A stretch of 64,000 nt of DNA from Yanghanlia sp047501535 (GCF_047501535.1 NZ_JAZDRJ010000011.1:62001-126000); one strand, 5' to 3'. Positions 34,953 to 43,950 are shown, numbered from the stretch's first letter. Numbers and translations: made by a program. The notes: generated by a model from the letters alone, not told the origin.

Positions 34953-35402
34953 TCAGCCCTCTTGTTGTTGTGCGGAAAGCGTGTCGAAATAGCGCTGAAG
35001 AATCAGCGCGGCAGCCACGGCATCGTCATCTTCGTTGGTGCAGAGTATGCCCTGCGCCTCAACGCTGGTGCCGCGTTCATCAACCAGCTCGACAGCGAGC
35101 CCGTAACGCCCATGCAGTTGATTGGCAAAACGGCGGCAACGCAAAGACGCGTATTGCTCGCCGCCTTCAGGAGTCAATGGCAAACCGACGACCACGCGAT
35201 CGGGCTGCCATTCATCCAACAGCTCGCTTATAGCCTGGAAGCGCTGAACGCGTGTCACCGGACGCAGCACACACAACGGCCTGGCGTGTTGCGTCAGTGT
35301 GTTGCCTATGGCCACGCCTATTTTTTTTACGCCGTAATCGAATGCCAATAGAGTTTCCTGAGAAAGCGCGCCTGAGGCGCCCGATACGGCTTGTTCAGGC
35401 AT
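34953..35402 (-). CDS. ruvX: RuvX/YqgF pre-16S rRNA nuclease
   Basis: An RNase H-fold nuclease needed for 16S rRNA 5'-end maturation, once proposed as a Holliday junction resolvase. The 149 residues include LAFDYGVKKIGVAIG (first acidic residue), VVGLPLTPEGG, ELVDERGTSVEA (catalytic Glu region) and the C-terminal TNEDDDAVAAALILQRY. It overlaps yqgE by 8 bp. Confidence 0.94.
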   Translation of the reverse strand: MPEQAVSGASGALSQETLLAFDYGVKKIGVAIGNTLTQHARPLCVLRPVTRVQRFQAISELLDEWQPDRVVVGLPLTPEGGEQYASLRCRRFANQLHGRYGLAVELVDERGTSVEAQGILCTNEDDDAVAAALILQRYFDTLSAQQQEG

Positions 35403-35982
35403 GACCGACGTCGCCCGTCAGCATAATGGGGTTTGTGATGCCCAGTTGAGCCAATGCGGCATCGTAGCGCTTTTCCGGCTCCATATCGAACAGAATATGG
35501 TTGGTGGCATCCACATGCAACCAGGCGTTCTGTGACATCTCGTCTTCCAACTGACCGGCGCCCCAGCCTGCATAGCCCAGGGTAATCAACATGTGTTCCG
35601 GCCCCTTGCCAACCGCGACGTCCTGCAACACGTCGCGCGAGGTGGTAAGAGCGATCTCACCTAGCTTGATACTGGAGCTGTAGCCTTGCGCCGGCATATG
35701 CAACACAAACCCACGGTCTGTCTGTACCGGCCCTCCGAAAAACACCGGGGCCTGTTGGCGGGCGCCAATTTCTAGTGATAGCGGCAGATCAAGCCGTTTG
35801 AGAAGGTCTCCCACGGTGAGATCGGTAGGGCGGTTGATCACCAGCCCCAATGCGCCTTGCTCGGTGTGTTCACACACATAGATCACCGTATTGGCGAGAC
35901 TGCCCCCCACTTTTCCGGGCATGGCCACAAGCAGCTGCCGGGACAGGTTGAGAACGTTTTCGGACTGAGAATCATCAATCAT
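35395..35982 (-). CDS. YqgE/AlgH family protein
   Basis: A 195-residue member of the YqgE/AlgH family, of unknown biochemical role and typically next to ruvX as here. Family hallmarks: LLVAMPGKVGGSLANTVIYVCEH, GALGLVINRP, FFGGPVQTDRGFVLH, and TLGYAGWGAGQLEDEM. AlgH was first named for a link to alginate regulation in Pseudomonas, but this is not a general function. It is cytoplasmic by lack of a signal. Confidence 0.93.
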   Translation of the reverse strand: MIDDSQSENVLNLSRQLLVAMPGKVGGSLANTVIYVCEHTEQGALGLVINRPTDLTVGDLLKRLDLPLSLEIGARQQAPVFFGGPVQTDRGFVLHMPAQGYSSSIKLGEIALTTSRDVLQDVAVGKGPEHMLITLGYAGWGAGQLEDEMSQNAWLHVDATNHILFDMEPEKRYDAALAQLGITNPIMLTGDVGHA

Positions 35983-36041
35983 GGCTCACCTCCTGGCTTG
36001 GCTATTAACAGCGACAGCGCCACTCGGCAACATCGCACGGA

Positions 36042-36206
36042 TCAGACCTCGATCAACTCGAAGTCTTCTTTACGGGCGCCACATTCCGGGCAGACCCAGT
36101 TGGGGGGGACATCCTCCCAACGTGTGCCGGGGGCAATACCCTCTTCGGGAAGACCTGCTTCCTCATCATATATCCATCCACAAATCAAACACATCCAGGT
36201 TCGCAT
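36042..36206 (-). CDS. Rubredoxin
   Basis: A 54-residue open frame on the minus strand that is easily missed because of its size. The protein has the two rubredoxin iron knuckles, CLICGWIYD near the N-terminus and CPECGARKEDF near the C-terminus, with the conserved PGTRWEDVP between them. It binds one Fe in a four-cysteine site and carries single electrons in the cytoplasm; alkane hydroxylases or oxidative-stress reductases are known partners. It lies 59 bp upstream of yqgE on the same strand and is divergent from the ThiD-like gene. Confidence 0.93.
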   Translation of the reverse strand: MRTWMCLICGWIYDEEAGLPEEGIAPGTRWEDVPPNWVCPECGARKEDFELIEV

Positions 36207-36302
36207 GATTTTGTTGCTCACTTTAATGGGGAAGCCGTGCGGGCATGCGGCGGCTTCCTATAGAATGGGGCCAATGTTACTAAAACCAAGGGGGCTACCA
36301 GT

Positions 36303-37130
36303 ATGAGGAACGCCCCTGACTCCACCTTTATCGTGTCCGCAGCGCCACTTCCCATCATATTGATTTTCGGGCCCTTCGACCCCAGCGGTTCGACCGGCTT
36401 ACCCGCTGACGCCGTCACCAGTGCTGAGCTGGGCTGTCACGCCATTTCGGTACTGACAGGCTCACTGGTACAGGATACTGCCGTCACTGAGAACATTGAG
36501 CCTATACCCCCAGAGTTCATGGATGATCAGGCCCGCTGTCTACTGGAGGATATGCCAGCGCATGCGATCAAGGTCGGTGCGCTTTATACAACGGAATCCG
36601 TCAGCGCGCTTGCCCAGATTGTGGCCGACTACAGTAGCATTCCGCTGGTTGTTCACCTGCAGCGCATGCCGCACGTATCGATCGAGGATGAGTTCGACGC
36701 CGAAGACACGCAGGCTGCGCTGCTGGAACTCGTACTGCCGCAAACCGACCTGGTGGTGGCCGACCACACCTTGCTGCAGCAATGGCAATCTCATGGCTTG
36801 CTGCCGGGTCACACGCTGGAGCACGTTATGGAAGCGTTGCTGGATTACGGCGCGAGCGCCTTGCTGGTATCGGGCGCGCCTGGTGCAGGAGCGCAACGCG
36901 ATTATCTCTTGCGCGACGAACATGGCCAGACCACACGCTGGTCATCGTCTGTCAACGATCCCGTCAGTGACAGCGCCGGCCTACTGGCGACCGTCCTGAC
37001 AACAGAGCTGGCGCGCGGCGCAGAGCTCCAGCAAGCAGTGGATCGCAGCGTGACCATTGTGAACGCCATGGTCAAACGCATTTTCCAGCCCGGCATGGGC
37101 GGGCGCATCTTAAACCGGAGCCGTACATGA
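36303..37130 (+). CDS. thiD: ThiD-like hydroxymethylpyrimidine kinase, divergent
   Basis: 275 residues with the ribokinase-like ThiD fold. The substrate-binding N-terminus is recognisable (IFGPFDPSGSTGLPADAVTSAELG, VQDTAVTENIEPIPPEF). However, the canonical C-terminal anion-hole motif GTGC, which supplies the catalytic Cys, is replaced by SDSAGL, and the usual DPVM is HLQR. Burkholderiales often carry such variant ThiD proteins, so activity is possible, but catalysis by the standard mechanism is doubtful. The start overlaps nothing; the stop overlaps thiE by 4 bp, tying it to thiamine synthesis. Confidence 0.78.
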   Translation: MRNAPDSTFIVSAAPLPIILIFGPFDPSGSTGLPADAVTSAELGCHAISVLTGSLVQDTAVTENIEPIPPEFMDDQARCLLEDMPAHAIKVGALYTTESVSALAQIVADYSSIPLVVHLQRMPHVSIEDEFDAEDTQAALLELVLPQTDLVVADHTLLQQWQSHGLLPGHTLEHVMEALLDYGASALLVSGAPGAGAQRDYLLRDEHGQTTRWSSSVNDPVSDSAGLLATVLTTELARGAELQQAVDRSVTIVNAMVKRIFQPGMGGRILNRSRT

Positions 37131-37774
37131 ATACCTCGTTGCGTTTTCCTCGTGGCCTGTATGGCGTGTCTCCCGAATGGGACGACACCAACCAAATGCT
37201 GGCCGCCATCCGCGCCGCAGCAGCCGGCGGCATGTCTGCTTTTCAATGGCGACGCAAAACCGCCGCCCCGGATGAGCGAATCGAACAAGCGCGCCAGGTG
37301 GTGCAACTGTGCCGCGATCTCGGTGTCATCAGCATCATCAACGACGACTGGCGCCTAGCCGCCCTCATTGACGCCGACGGCGTACACCTTGGCCGGGACG
37401 ACGGCAGCCTGGCCGATGCCAGACTTGCACTGGGGCCGGAAAAAATTGTCGGCTGCTCCTGCTATAACGAGCCCGCGCTCGCCGAACGCGCTTTGCTTGC
37501 CGACGTCGATTACGTCGCCTTCGGCGCCATGTACCCATCCAGCGTCAAACCCGACGCCGTGCGCGCCCTACCCGAGCACTTGCGCCAAGCGCAGCAGATT
37601 GTCGCGAACGCTGAAGGCGCGCGACCCGCCGTCGTGGCGATTGGGGGCATTACTGCAGAAAACGCGCAAGCCGTCGTCCAAGCGGGTGCCGACAGCATCG
37701 CTGTCATCAGCGGCCTGTTTCTCGCGCCCGATATCGAAGCCGCAGCCCGACGCTGCACTGAGCTATTCATTTGA
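37127..37774 (+). CDS. thiE: Thiamine-phosphate synthase
   Basis: Joins HMP-pyrophosphate and thiazole phosphate into thiamine phosphate. The 215 residues form a TIM barrel with QWRRK, IINDDWRLA, GVHLGRDD, GCSCYN (instead of the usual GxSxH), YVAFGAMYPSSVK, VAIGGIT and AVIS. It is coupled to the ThiD-like gene by an ATGA overlap. No riboswitch is seen before this pair, unlike thiC. Confidence 0.93.
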   Translation: MNTSLRFPRGLYGVSPEWDDTNQMLAAIRAAAAGGMSAFQWRRKTAAPDERIEQARQVVQLCRDLGVISIINDDWRLAALIDADGVHLGRDDGSLADARLALGPEKIVGCSCYNEPALAERALLADVDYVAFGAMYPSSVKPDAVRALPEHLRQAQQIVANAEGARPAVVAIGGITAENAQAVVQAGADSIAVISGLFLAPDIEAAARRCTELFI

Positions 37775-37832
37775 TCGTCTATCATTAACTATTGCCTGAA
37801 ATTCGGCCTCATTTATTCTTATCGAGCGAGAT

Positions 37833-39119
37833 ATGACACGTAATTCTGAATTATTCGATCGTGCCTGCAAGACCATCCCCGGCGGCGTCAACTCACCGGT
37901 TCGCGCTTTCCGTTCCGTAGGCGGCACGCCGCGATTCATTCAGCGCGCTCAAGGCGCCTATGTGTGGGACGCCGACGGCACCCGCTACATTGATTACGTT
38001 GGCTCCTGGGGCCCTGCCATCCTGGGTCATGCCCACCCGGAAGTTGTTGAAGCCGTGCAGAAGGCCGCCGTTAACGGCCTGTCTTTCGGTGCGCCCACTG
38101 AAGCAGAAATCGAAATCGCCGAAGCGATTGCTGCCCGCCTGCCATCTATGGAACAGGTTCGTCTGGTCAGTTCCGGCACGGAATCCACCATGTCAGCCAT
38201 ACGGCTGGCTCGCGGCTACACAGGCCGTTCGCGCATCATCAAGTTCGAAGGCTGCTATCACGGCCATGCAGACAGCCTGCTGGTTAAAGCCGGTTCTGGC
38301 ATGCTTACGTTCGGCAACCCCACGTCTTCCGGCGTGCCTGCTGAATTCATTCAACATACTCTGGTGCTCGACTTCAACGACCTGGATGCCGTGGCCGCCG
38401 CCTTTGCCAAATACCCGGACGAAATCGCCTGCATCATTGTTGAACCCATTGCAGGCAACATGAACTTGGTCAAACCGCGCGAGGGCTTTTTGGAAGGCTT
38501 GCGGGAGCTTTGCACAAAGCATGGCACCGTACTCATTTTCGATGAAGTCATGACAGGCTTTCGGGCCGGCCCGCGTGGCGTTCAGGGCCTCACCGGCGTC
38601 CAGCCCGACCTGACCACCCTGGCTAAAGTGATCGGCGGCGGCATGCCCGTTGGCGCCTTCGGCGGGCGTGCCGACATCATGGCCCATATCGCCCCGTTGG
38701 GTGGCGTGTACCAGGCCGGCACTCTGTCCGGCAACCCGGTCGCCGTGGCTGCCGGGCTGACCACGCTGCGCCTGCTCGACGAACCCGGCTTCTACGACAA
38801 CCTTGAAGCCCGTTCCGCACAATTGGCAAAAGGCTTGGAGCAACGCGCGCGCGCCGCAGGCATCCCATTCAGCGCCGATTTTGTGGGTGGCATGTTCGGT
38901 CTGTATTTCCGCGACGGCATCCCCACCACGCTGGCTGAAGTTTCCGAGTCAGATGTCGAAATGTTTAAGCGCTTTTTCCACGGCATGCTTGACCAAGGCG
39001 TGCATTTCGCCCCGTCTGCATTTGAAGCGGGCTTTGTCTCGGGCGCACACACCGAAGCCATCATCACCGAGACCCTGGATATCGCCGAAAAGGTATTCGC
39101 CACGCTCAAAACAGCTTGA
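37833..39119 (+). CDS. hemL: Glutamate-1-semialdehyde 2,1-aminomutase
   Basis: PLP enzyme making 5-aminolevulinate for heme. The 428 residues match the family. Visible motifs: N-terminal FDRACKTIPGGVNSPVRAF, the PLP-phosphate SSGTESTMSAIRLAR, FDEVMTGFR and the Schiff-base lysine in TTLAKVIGGGMPVGAFGG. The gene follows thiE after a 58-bp gap, the conserved thiDE-hemL order of Alcaligenaceae. Confidence 0.97.
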   Translation: MTRNSELFDRACKTIPGGVNSPVRAFRSVGGTPRFIQRAQGAYVWDADGTRYIDYVGSWGPAILGHAHPEVVEAVQKAAVNGLSFGAPTEAEIEIAEAIAARLPSMEQVRLVSSGTESTMSAIRLARGYTGRSRIIKFEGCYHGHADSLLVKAGSGMLTFGNPTSSGVPAEFIQHTLVLDFNDLDAVAAAFAKYPDEIACIIVEPIAGNMNLVKPREGFLEGLRELCTKHGTVLIFDEVMTGFRAGPRGVQGLTGVQPDLTTLAKVIGGGMPVGAFGGRADIMAHIAPLGGVYQAGTLSGNPVAVAAGLTTLRLLDEPGFYDNLEARSAQLAKGLEQRARAAGIPFSADFVGGMFGLYFRDGIPTTLAEVSESDVEMFKRFFHGMLDQGVHFAPSAFEAGFVSGAHTEAIITETLDIAEKVFATLKTA

Positions 39120-39193
39120 ACGAAACGACTCCGGTCGCCAATCGTTGATTTCCTGCCAAACATCAAGGCAGGGTCAATTATCGATACCTAAAC

Positions 39194-39248
39194 TGTGCAG
39201 ACATTGCCGGCTGCCCCCTGGCTGGCTCTTGGAGACAAGGTCTGCACA
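39194..39248 (+). promoter_or_regulatory. Inverted repeat reaching the marR-type start codon
   Basis: TGTGCAGAC (39194-39202) and GTCTGCACA (39240-39248) are perfect 9-bp arms 37 nt apart. The second arm includes the A of the ATG at 39248 and lies just after the GGAG. In RNA this would sequester the start codon. In DNA it could be an operator for the regulator itself. Function is not shown. Confidence 0.35.
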
Positions 39249-39772
39249 TGAAAGATTCTCACACCCTCGGCGTGGTTGGCTGTGCTCTCCCCGACCGCGA
39301 AAGCTGGGCGCGGCCCAGCAACACGCTGGACTTGCACCTGTGGTTGCGTCTTCTTACCTGCAGCACACTGGTGGAAAACCGGGTACGCAGCCTGATGCGC
39401 AGTCAGTTCGAGACCACCTTGCCGCGCTTCGATCTCATGGCTCAACTGGCCGACGCGCCACGCGGACTCAAAATGAGCGAGCTGTCGCGCCGCATGATGG
39501 TGACCAACGGCAATATCACCGGCATTACCGACCAGCTTGAACGCGACAGCCTGGTCGAACGGGTCAAAGTCGATACCGACCGGCGCAGCTGCATCATCCG
39601 CCTGACAGCCAAAGGCAGGCAAAGCTTCCGCAGCATGGCGAACGCTTACCAGAATTGGGTGGGCGAATCCTTCCAGAAGATGCCTTTAGAGCGCCGGCAG
39701 CTGCTCTTTGAATTGCTGGGTGAACTCAAAGCGGCCGGGCTGGCCGATCAGACGCCGCCCGGTAGTGCATAG
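39248..39772 (+). CDS. MarR family transcriptional regulator
   Basis: A 174-residue winged-helix regulator. The N-terminal helices are followed by the recognition region LKMSELSRRMMVTNGNITGITDQLERDSLVERVKVDTDRR, with the wing and basic DRR typical of MarR, then RLTAKG. It has no adjacent transporter or enzyme that would reveal a target. The first 30 residues (VVGCALPDRESW) are longer than in short MarR proteins. Ligand unknown. argJ lies 170 bp downstream. Confidence 0.85.
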   Translation: MKDSHTLGVVGCALPDRESWARPSNTLDLHLWLRLLTCSTLVENRVRSLMRSQFETTLPRFDLMAQLADAPRGLKMSELSRRMMVTNGNITGITDQLERDSLVERVKVDTDRRSCIIRLTAKGRQSFRSMANAYQNWVGESFQKMPLERRQLLFELLGELKAAGLADQTPPGSA

Positions 39773-39942
39773 ACGCACCAGCACAATTCGCCCCACAGGC
39801 GTAAACACCCGCTTTGGCTCGTCGCGCACGGACATTCAGGCAGTCTGGCAAACAGGACACTGCGGCCTGTTGCGGATAGAATAAACGGTTCCATTCCCTG
39901 GCGCCCCTTCATGGGGGCTCCTTATCTGCCTGCAAGAAGAAA

Positions 39943-41169
39943 ATGGCCGTCAATCTCACTATCCCAGCACAATCCGATATCCACCCTGTTGCCGGCATCG
40001 AAATCGGCACGGCCAAAAGCGGCATTCGTAAAGCTGCCGACAAAGACACCACCGTGTTCCGTCTGGCCGAAGGCACTGCCGTAGCGGGTGTTTTCACCAC
40101 CAACCGTTTTCGCGCCGCCCCGGTGCAGGTTAGCGAACGGCACTTGGCCGCAGGCCAAGGCATACGCGCACTGGTGGTCAACACCGGTAACGCCAATGCC
40201 GGGACGGGCGCGGCCGGCTTGCAGGCTGCAGAGCAAACCTGCCAGGCTCTGGCCGGGCTGCTGGGCATCGCCCCTGAGCAAATCCTCCCTTTCTCTACCG
40301 GCGTCATCCTGGAACTGCTGCCGGTGGATCGCCTGGTTGCCGCCCTACCCGACGCTATCGACAACCTGTCTCCCGGCAACTGGTTCGATGCCGCCTACGG
40401 CATCATGACTACCGACACCCAGCCCAAGATTGCATCGCGGAAATTGGCGTTGGGCGAGCACACTGTCACCATTACCGGCATCAGCAAAGGCGCGGGGATG
40501 ATACGCCCGAACATGGCCACCATGCTGGGCTTTCTCGCCACCGACGCGGGCATCGAACCCGCTTTGCTGGCCGACATGACCCGCCAAATCGCCGACCGCT
40601 CCTTCAACCGCATTACCGTTGACGGCGACACCTCTACCAACGACTCTTTCATCATCATGGCCAGCGGCCAATCGGGCGCCCATATCGAAAGCACCGACGA
40701 CCCGCGCTACCCTGCACTCTTCGACGCCCTGTCTCAAGCGGCCCTGGAGCTCGCTCAGAAAATCGTGCGAGATGCCGAAGGCGCCACCAAGTTCATCACG
40801 GTTCGGGTGGAAGAAGCCAATAACGCCGAAGAAGCCTTGAAAGTGGCCTACGCCGTGGCGCAATCGCCACTGGTAAAGACCGCCTTTTATGCATCCGACC
40901 CTAACCTGGGGCGTATTCTGTGTGCCGTCGGGTATGCTGGCATTGCTGATCTCGACGTCTCCCGTACCCGCATGTGGCTGGGCGACACCTTGGTTTCGAG
41001 TGACGGCGGCCGCCACCCCGACTACACCGAGGAAGACGGCCAACGCATCATGCAGGAAGCTGAAATCACCGTGCGGATCGCCCTTGGCCGCGGCCAACAT
41101 CAGGAAACGGTATACACCTGCGACTTCTCGCATGAGTATGTCACCATCAATGCGGATTACAGATCCTGA
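39943..41169 (+). CDS. argJ: Bifunctional glutamate N-acetyltransferase / amino-acid acetyltransferase
   Basis: Recycles acetyl groups in arginine synthesis. The 408-residue precursor cleaves itself before the catalytic threonine in MIRPNMATMLGF, giving alpha and beta chains. N-terminal GIEIGTAKSGIRKA, STGVILELLP, and C-terminal GRILCAVGYAG and GQHQETVYTCDFSHEYVTINADYRS are typical. Presence of ArgJ indicates the cyclic acetylation pathway. A purine-rich AAGAAGAAA precedes the start. Confidence 0.97.
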   Translation: MAVNLTIPAQSDIHPVAGIEIGTAKSGIRKAADKDTTVFRLAEGTAVAGVFTTNRFRAAPVQVSERHLAAGQGIRALVVNTGNANAGTGAAGLQAAEQTCQALAGLLGIAPEQILPFSTGVILELLPVDRLVAALPDAIDNLSPGNWFDAAYGIMTTDTQPKIASRKLALGEHTVTITGISKGAGMIRPNMATMLGFLATDAGIEPALLADMTRQIADRSFNRITVDGDTSTNDSFIIMASGQSGAHIESTDDPRYPALFDALSQAALELAQKIVRDAEGATKFITVRVEEANNAEEALKVAYAVAQSPLVKTAFYASDPNLGRILCAVGYAGIADLDVSRTRMWLGDTLVSSDGGRHPDYTEEDGQRIMQEAEITVRIALGRGQHQETVYTCDFSHEYVTINADYRS

Positions 41170-41303
41170 CTAAGTCGTTACCAAACGAAGCCATCGTCTG
41201 AATTTCCTATGCGAAACCCAAGCATTTTGTTTCAACTAGAGACAAATGACATGGCTTCAAACCGCCATAAAGAATCCAAGGACTAAACTGCGTCGGAAGT
41301 GAC

Positions 41304-42730
41304 GTGGCTGCGCAAATGGGTTATCTGCCCGGAACCATCTGGATCATCGTCGGTGCGGTGCTGGCCGGCTGCGTCCAGGATTACCTGGTGATGTTCTTCT
41401 CCATGCGTCGCGGTGGCCGGTCGCTGGGACAAAATGGCCCGCGAAGAGTTAGGCGTCGTCGGCGGCACGGCAGCTCTGATTGCCACGCTCACCATCATGA
41501 TCATCATTGTCGCCATTCTTTCACTGGTGGTCGTGAACGCGCTGGGTGAGTCACCATGGGGCGTATATTCAGTCTCCCTGACCATTCCCATTGCCATATT
41601 CATGGGCTGCTATCTGCGCTACCTGCGTCCGGGCAAGGTCATGGAAGTCTCCCTCATTGGTTTGGCGCTATTGATGTTCGCCATCGTGTCGGGGCGCTGG
41701 GTAGCGGAATCCGCATGGGGCGCCGAGCTCTTTCACCTCGATCGCCTGACTCTGGCCTGGGCCATCATTGCCTACGGCTTTATCGCTGCCGTTCTGCCTG
41801 TATGGTTGCTGCTGGCGCCACGCGATTACCTGTCAACATTCATGAAAATCGGGGTCATTGTGCTGCTGACTGTCGCCATCGTTGTCGTGCGACCCGAAAT
41901 CACTGTACCCGCCTTCTCTGAATTTGCCAGCCGCGCCGATGGCCCGGTCGTTCCCGGCTCGCTGTTCCCCTTCCTATTTGTCACCATTGCTTGCGGCGCC
42001 CTCTCGGGCTTCCACGCCCTGATCTCATCGGGCACCACACCCAAGCTGGTCGAAAAGGAAAAGCAAACCCGCTTTCTGGGTTATGGCGGCATGCTGATGG
42101 AATCCATGGTGGCCATCATGGCTTTGCACCGCCATCATGGTGGGAGGCTGGGGCTACATTCTGGTCCTGGGTGTCACCGACCCCTTAGGCGGCATCAATA
42201 CCTTCTTCCCATTGTTCGGTATCGCCAACCAACTGCTGGCGGCCATCGCCCTTTCCGTCGTCATGGCGATTGTGGCTAAGCGGGGCAACTTCCGTTACCT
42301 GTGGGTCGTCGGCCTGCCGCTAGCCTTCATCACCGTTATCACCGTGTGGGCATCTTGGCAGAAGATTTTCTCGAAAATTCCTGCTGTCGGATATTGGGCG
42401 CAGCATCAGGCATTTAAGAACGCACTGGCAGAAGGACAGACCAGCTTTGGCACCGCCACAACTGTGGAAGCTATGCAAGCTGTTGTGCGCAACACTTTTG
42501 TTCAAGGCTCGTTGTCCGTCGTCTTCGTTGCCCTGGCTCTGGTCGTCATCGGCACGGCGCTACGGGTGACCTGGCAGGCTTATAAGGGCACACTCACCAC
42601 GCCCGAGACCGAAGACCCGCGCGTTGAGTCGCGTCTGTTCGCTCCGGCCGGCATGTTGCCAACGGCGTCTGAAAAAGTTGTCATGGCGCAATGGGAAGCC
42701 CTGCCTGCGTCGGCATCGGTGAGGTCTTGA
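41304..42730 (+). pseudogene. cstA: Remnant of carbon starvation protein CstA (peptide/pyruvate transporter)
   Basis: Three stretches in three frames together look like CstA. Stretch 1, 41304-41430, aligns with the AAQMGYLPGT region. Stretch 2, 41431-42130 (SLVVVNALGESPWGVY to MLMESMVAIMAL), is in another frame. Stretch 3, 42131-42730 (GGWGYILVLGVTDPLGGINTFFPLFGIANQL to the C-terminus), is in the third. Damage visible: about 110 N-terminal residues are missing; an extra A in the AAAA run 41431-41434 shifts the frame; and roughly 130 codons seem deleted with a shift near 42121-42131. Intact CstA is about 690 residues. No functional transporter can be made. Confidence 0.87.
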
Positions 42731-42731
42731 T

Positions 42732-42935
42732 ATGTACACCAGTACCCAGCCTCGCCGTCGTCGCCTGGGAGGATTCGGCCAATTTTTCAAGGGCATTCTG
42801 CGAGCAGACGCCTACGAGAAGTACCTGGAGCATATGGCTAACGTCCATCCTGACCAGGCCCCCGTATCGGAGCGCGAGTTCTGGCGCGAGCGCTACGACT
42901 GGGAAGACCGCAACCCTCAAGGGCGCTGCTGCTAA
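42732..42935 (+). CDS. YbdD/YjiX family small protein
   Basis: A 67-residue soluble protein of the YbdD/YjiX (DUF466) family, typified by a FFKGILRADAYEKYLEHMANVHPDQAPVSEREFWRERYDW core and a C-terminal RCC. In E. coli and relatives it is encoded directly after cstA or btsT and supports pyruvate transport. Here it follows the broken cstA by 1 bp and remains intact, with a purine-rich site at the end of cstA. Confidence 0.88.
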   Translation: MYTSTQPRRRRLGGFGQFFKGILRADAYEKYLEHMANVHPDQAPVSEREFWRERYDWEDRNPQGRCC

Positions 42936-42970
42936 ACCACGCTAGCTTTAGAAAAGCACAGAGCAAGTCA

Positions 42971-42997
42971 CGGTGAGCCTGTTATACAGGCTCACCG
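42971..42997. terminator. Perfect hairpin after ybdD
   Basis: 11-bp perfect arms (42971-42981 and 42987-42997) around a 5-nt loop follow the ybdD stop. No T run follows on the plus strand, so it may be a Rho-independent terminator of low efficiency or an mRNA end stabiliser. Confidence 0.5.
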
Positions 42998-43119
42998 CCC
43001 GGCTTACTGAGAAGGATTTTGCTTAGAGGCCCGGCATGAATCCGCGCGGTTCTGGTGCTTTACCTATTGGCGGGGCCCCGCAGCCTGTGGGTACCTTGCT
43101 GATGTGCAAACCGAGTAGT

Positions 43120-43147
43120 TTGACCTAAACAACCTTTACAGTATAAA
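43120..43147 (+). promoter_or_regulatory. Promoter of rplU-rpmA
   Basis: TTGACC (43120-43125) and TATAAA (43142-43147) are separated by 16 bp and end about 55 bp before the rplU ATG, in the non-coding 42936-43202 gap. The pair is a good sigma-70 match and the expected position for a ribosomal-protein promoter. Start site not shown. Confidence 0.6.
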
Positions 43148-43202
43148 ATCAAGAGCTTGGCATTTTTCGCCAGGCTTATCTATTTATATTTAGGAACCCC
43201 CC

Positions 43203-43514
43203 ATGTACGCGGTCATAAAAACTGGTGGCAAGCAATACCGTGTTGCCCCCGGCCAAAAACTCAAGATCGAACAGATACCGGCAGACATTGGGCAAGAAAT
43301 TTCGCTTGATCAGGTGTTGTCGGTCGGCGAAGGCGAGCAGATCAAAGTTGGCACGCCTTTCGTCGACGGCGCCGTGGTCAAGGCTACCGTTCTTGCACAA
43401 GGCCGTCATCCCAAGATCACTGTCTTCAAGATGCGCCGTCGCAAGAACTACCGACGCACACAAGGCCATCGCCAGAATTTCACCGAAGTGCGCATCGAAG
43501 CCATCTCGGCTTAA
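43203..43514 (+). CDS. rplU: 50S ribosomal protein L21
   Basis: A 103-residue large-subunit protein. YAVIKTGGKQYRVAPGQKLKIEQI at the N-terminus and the basic KMRRRKNYRRTQGHRQ segment near the C-terminus are the L21 signature. It is followed by rpmA after 27 bp; rplU-rpmA-obgE is the widespread arrangement. The leader has TTTAGGAACC before the ATG, as does rplM. Confidence 0.98.
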   Translation: MYAVIKTGGKQYRVAPGQKLKIEQIPADIGQEISLDQVLSVGEGEQIKVGTPFVDGAVVKATVLAQGRHPKITVFKMRRRKNYRRTQGHRQNFTEVRIEAISA

Positions 43515-43541
43515 TCGGCCTAAGGTAATCAGGAGCTAAAC

Positions 43542-43802
43542 ATGGCACAGAAAAAGGGCGGCGGCTCTACGCGAAACGGCCGCGACTCACAGGCAAAACG
43601 CTTGGGCGTCAAGGCATTCGGTGGTCAACTGATCTCCGCTGGTTCCATCATTGTCCGTCAGCGTGGCACCCAGTTCCACCCGGGCGTTAATGTCGGCATC
43701 GGCAAGGACCACACTCTCTACTCACTGGTCGATGGCAACGTCAAGTTCCACATCAGTGGCGCGCTGAACAAGCGCACTGTCTCTGTCGTTCCCGCCGAAT
43801 AA
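43542..43802 (+). CDS. rpmA: 50S ribosomal protein L27
   Basis: An 86-residue protein near the peptidyl-transferase centre. N-terminal AQKKGGGSTRNGRDSQAKRLGVK and GSIIVRQRGTQFHPG are diagnostic. There is no N-terminal extension of the cleaved Firmicute type. A terminator at 43881-43908 lies between it and obgE. Confidence 0.98.
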   Translation: MAQKKGGGSTRNGRDSQAKRLGVKAFGGQLISAGSIIVRQRGTQFHPGVNVGIGKDHTLYSLVDGNVKFHISGALNKRTVSVVPAE

Positions 43803-43880
43803 CTCCGGCGTCAACACAGCAGCAGAAGCAAGGCCTGTCCGGGCGGCCACATTGCGGTCTTCCCGGCAAGCTTTGGAAAG

Positions 43881-43908
43881 AGCCTCGTCGTCATCGGCGA
43901 GGCTTTTT
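43881..43908 (+). terminator. Terminator after rpmA
   Basis: AGCCTCG (43881-43887) pairs with CGAGGCT (43898-43904) and is followed by TTTTTG and further T residues to 43914. It lies 43 bp before obgE and probably ends or attenuates the rplU-rpmA transcript, so obgE may rely on read-through or its own promoter. Confidence 0.75.
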
Positions 43909-43950
43909 GTTTTTGATTAGAATAGTTTCTCTATCCAAGGTGGGTATCCC

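Noticed and set aside
41304..42730. Several separate small genes in the cstA region
   Set aside because: The three frames align end to end with one CstA sequence, so they are parts of a broken gene.
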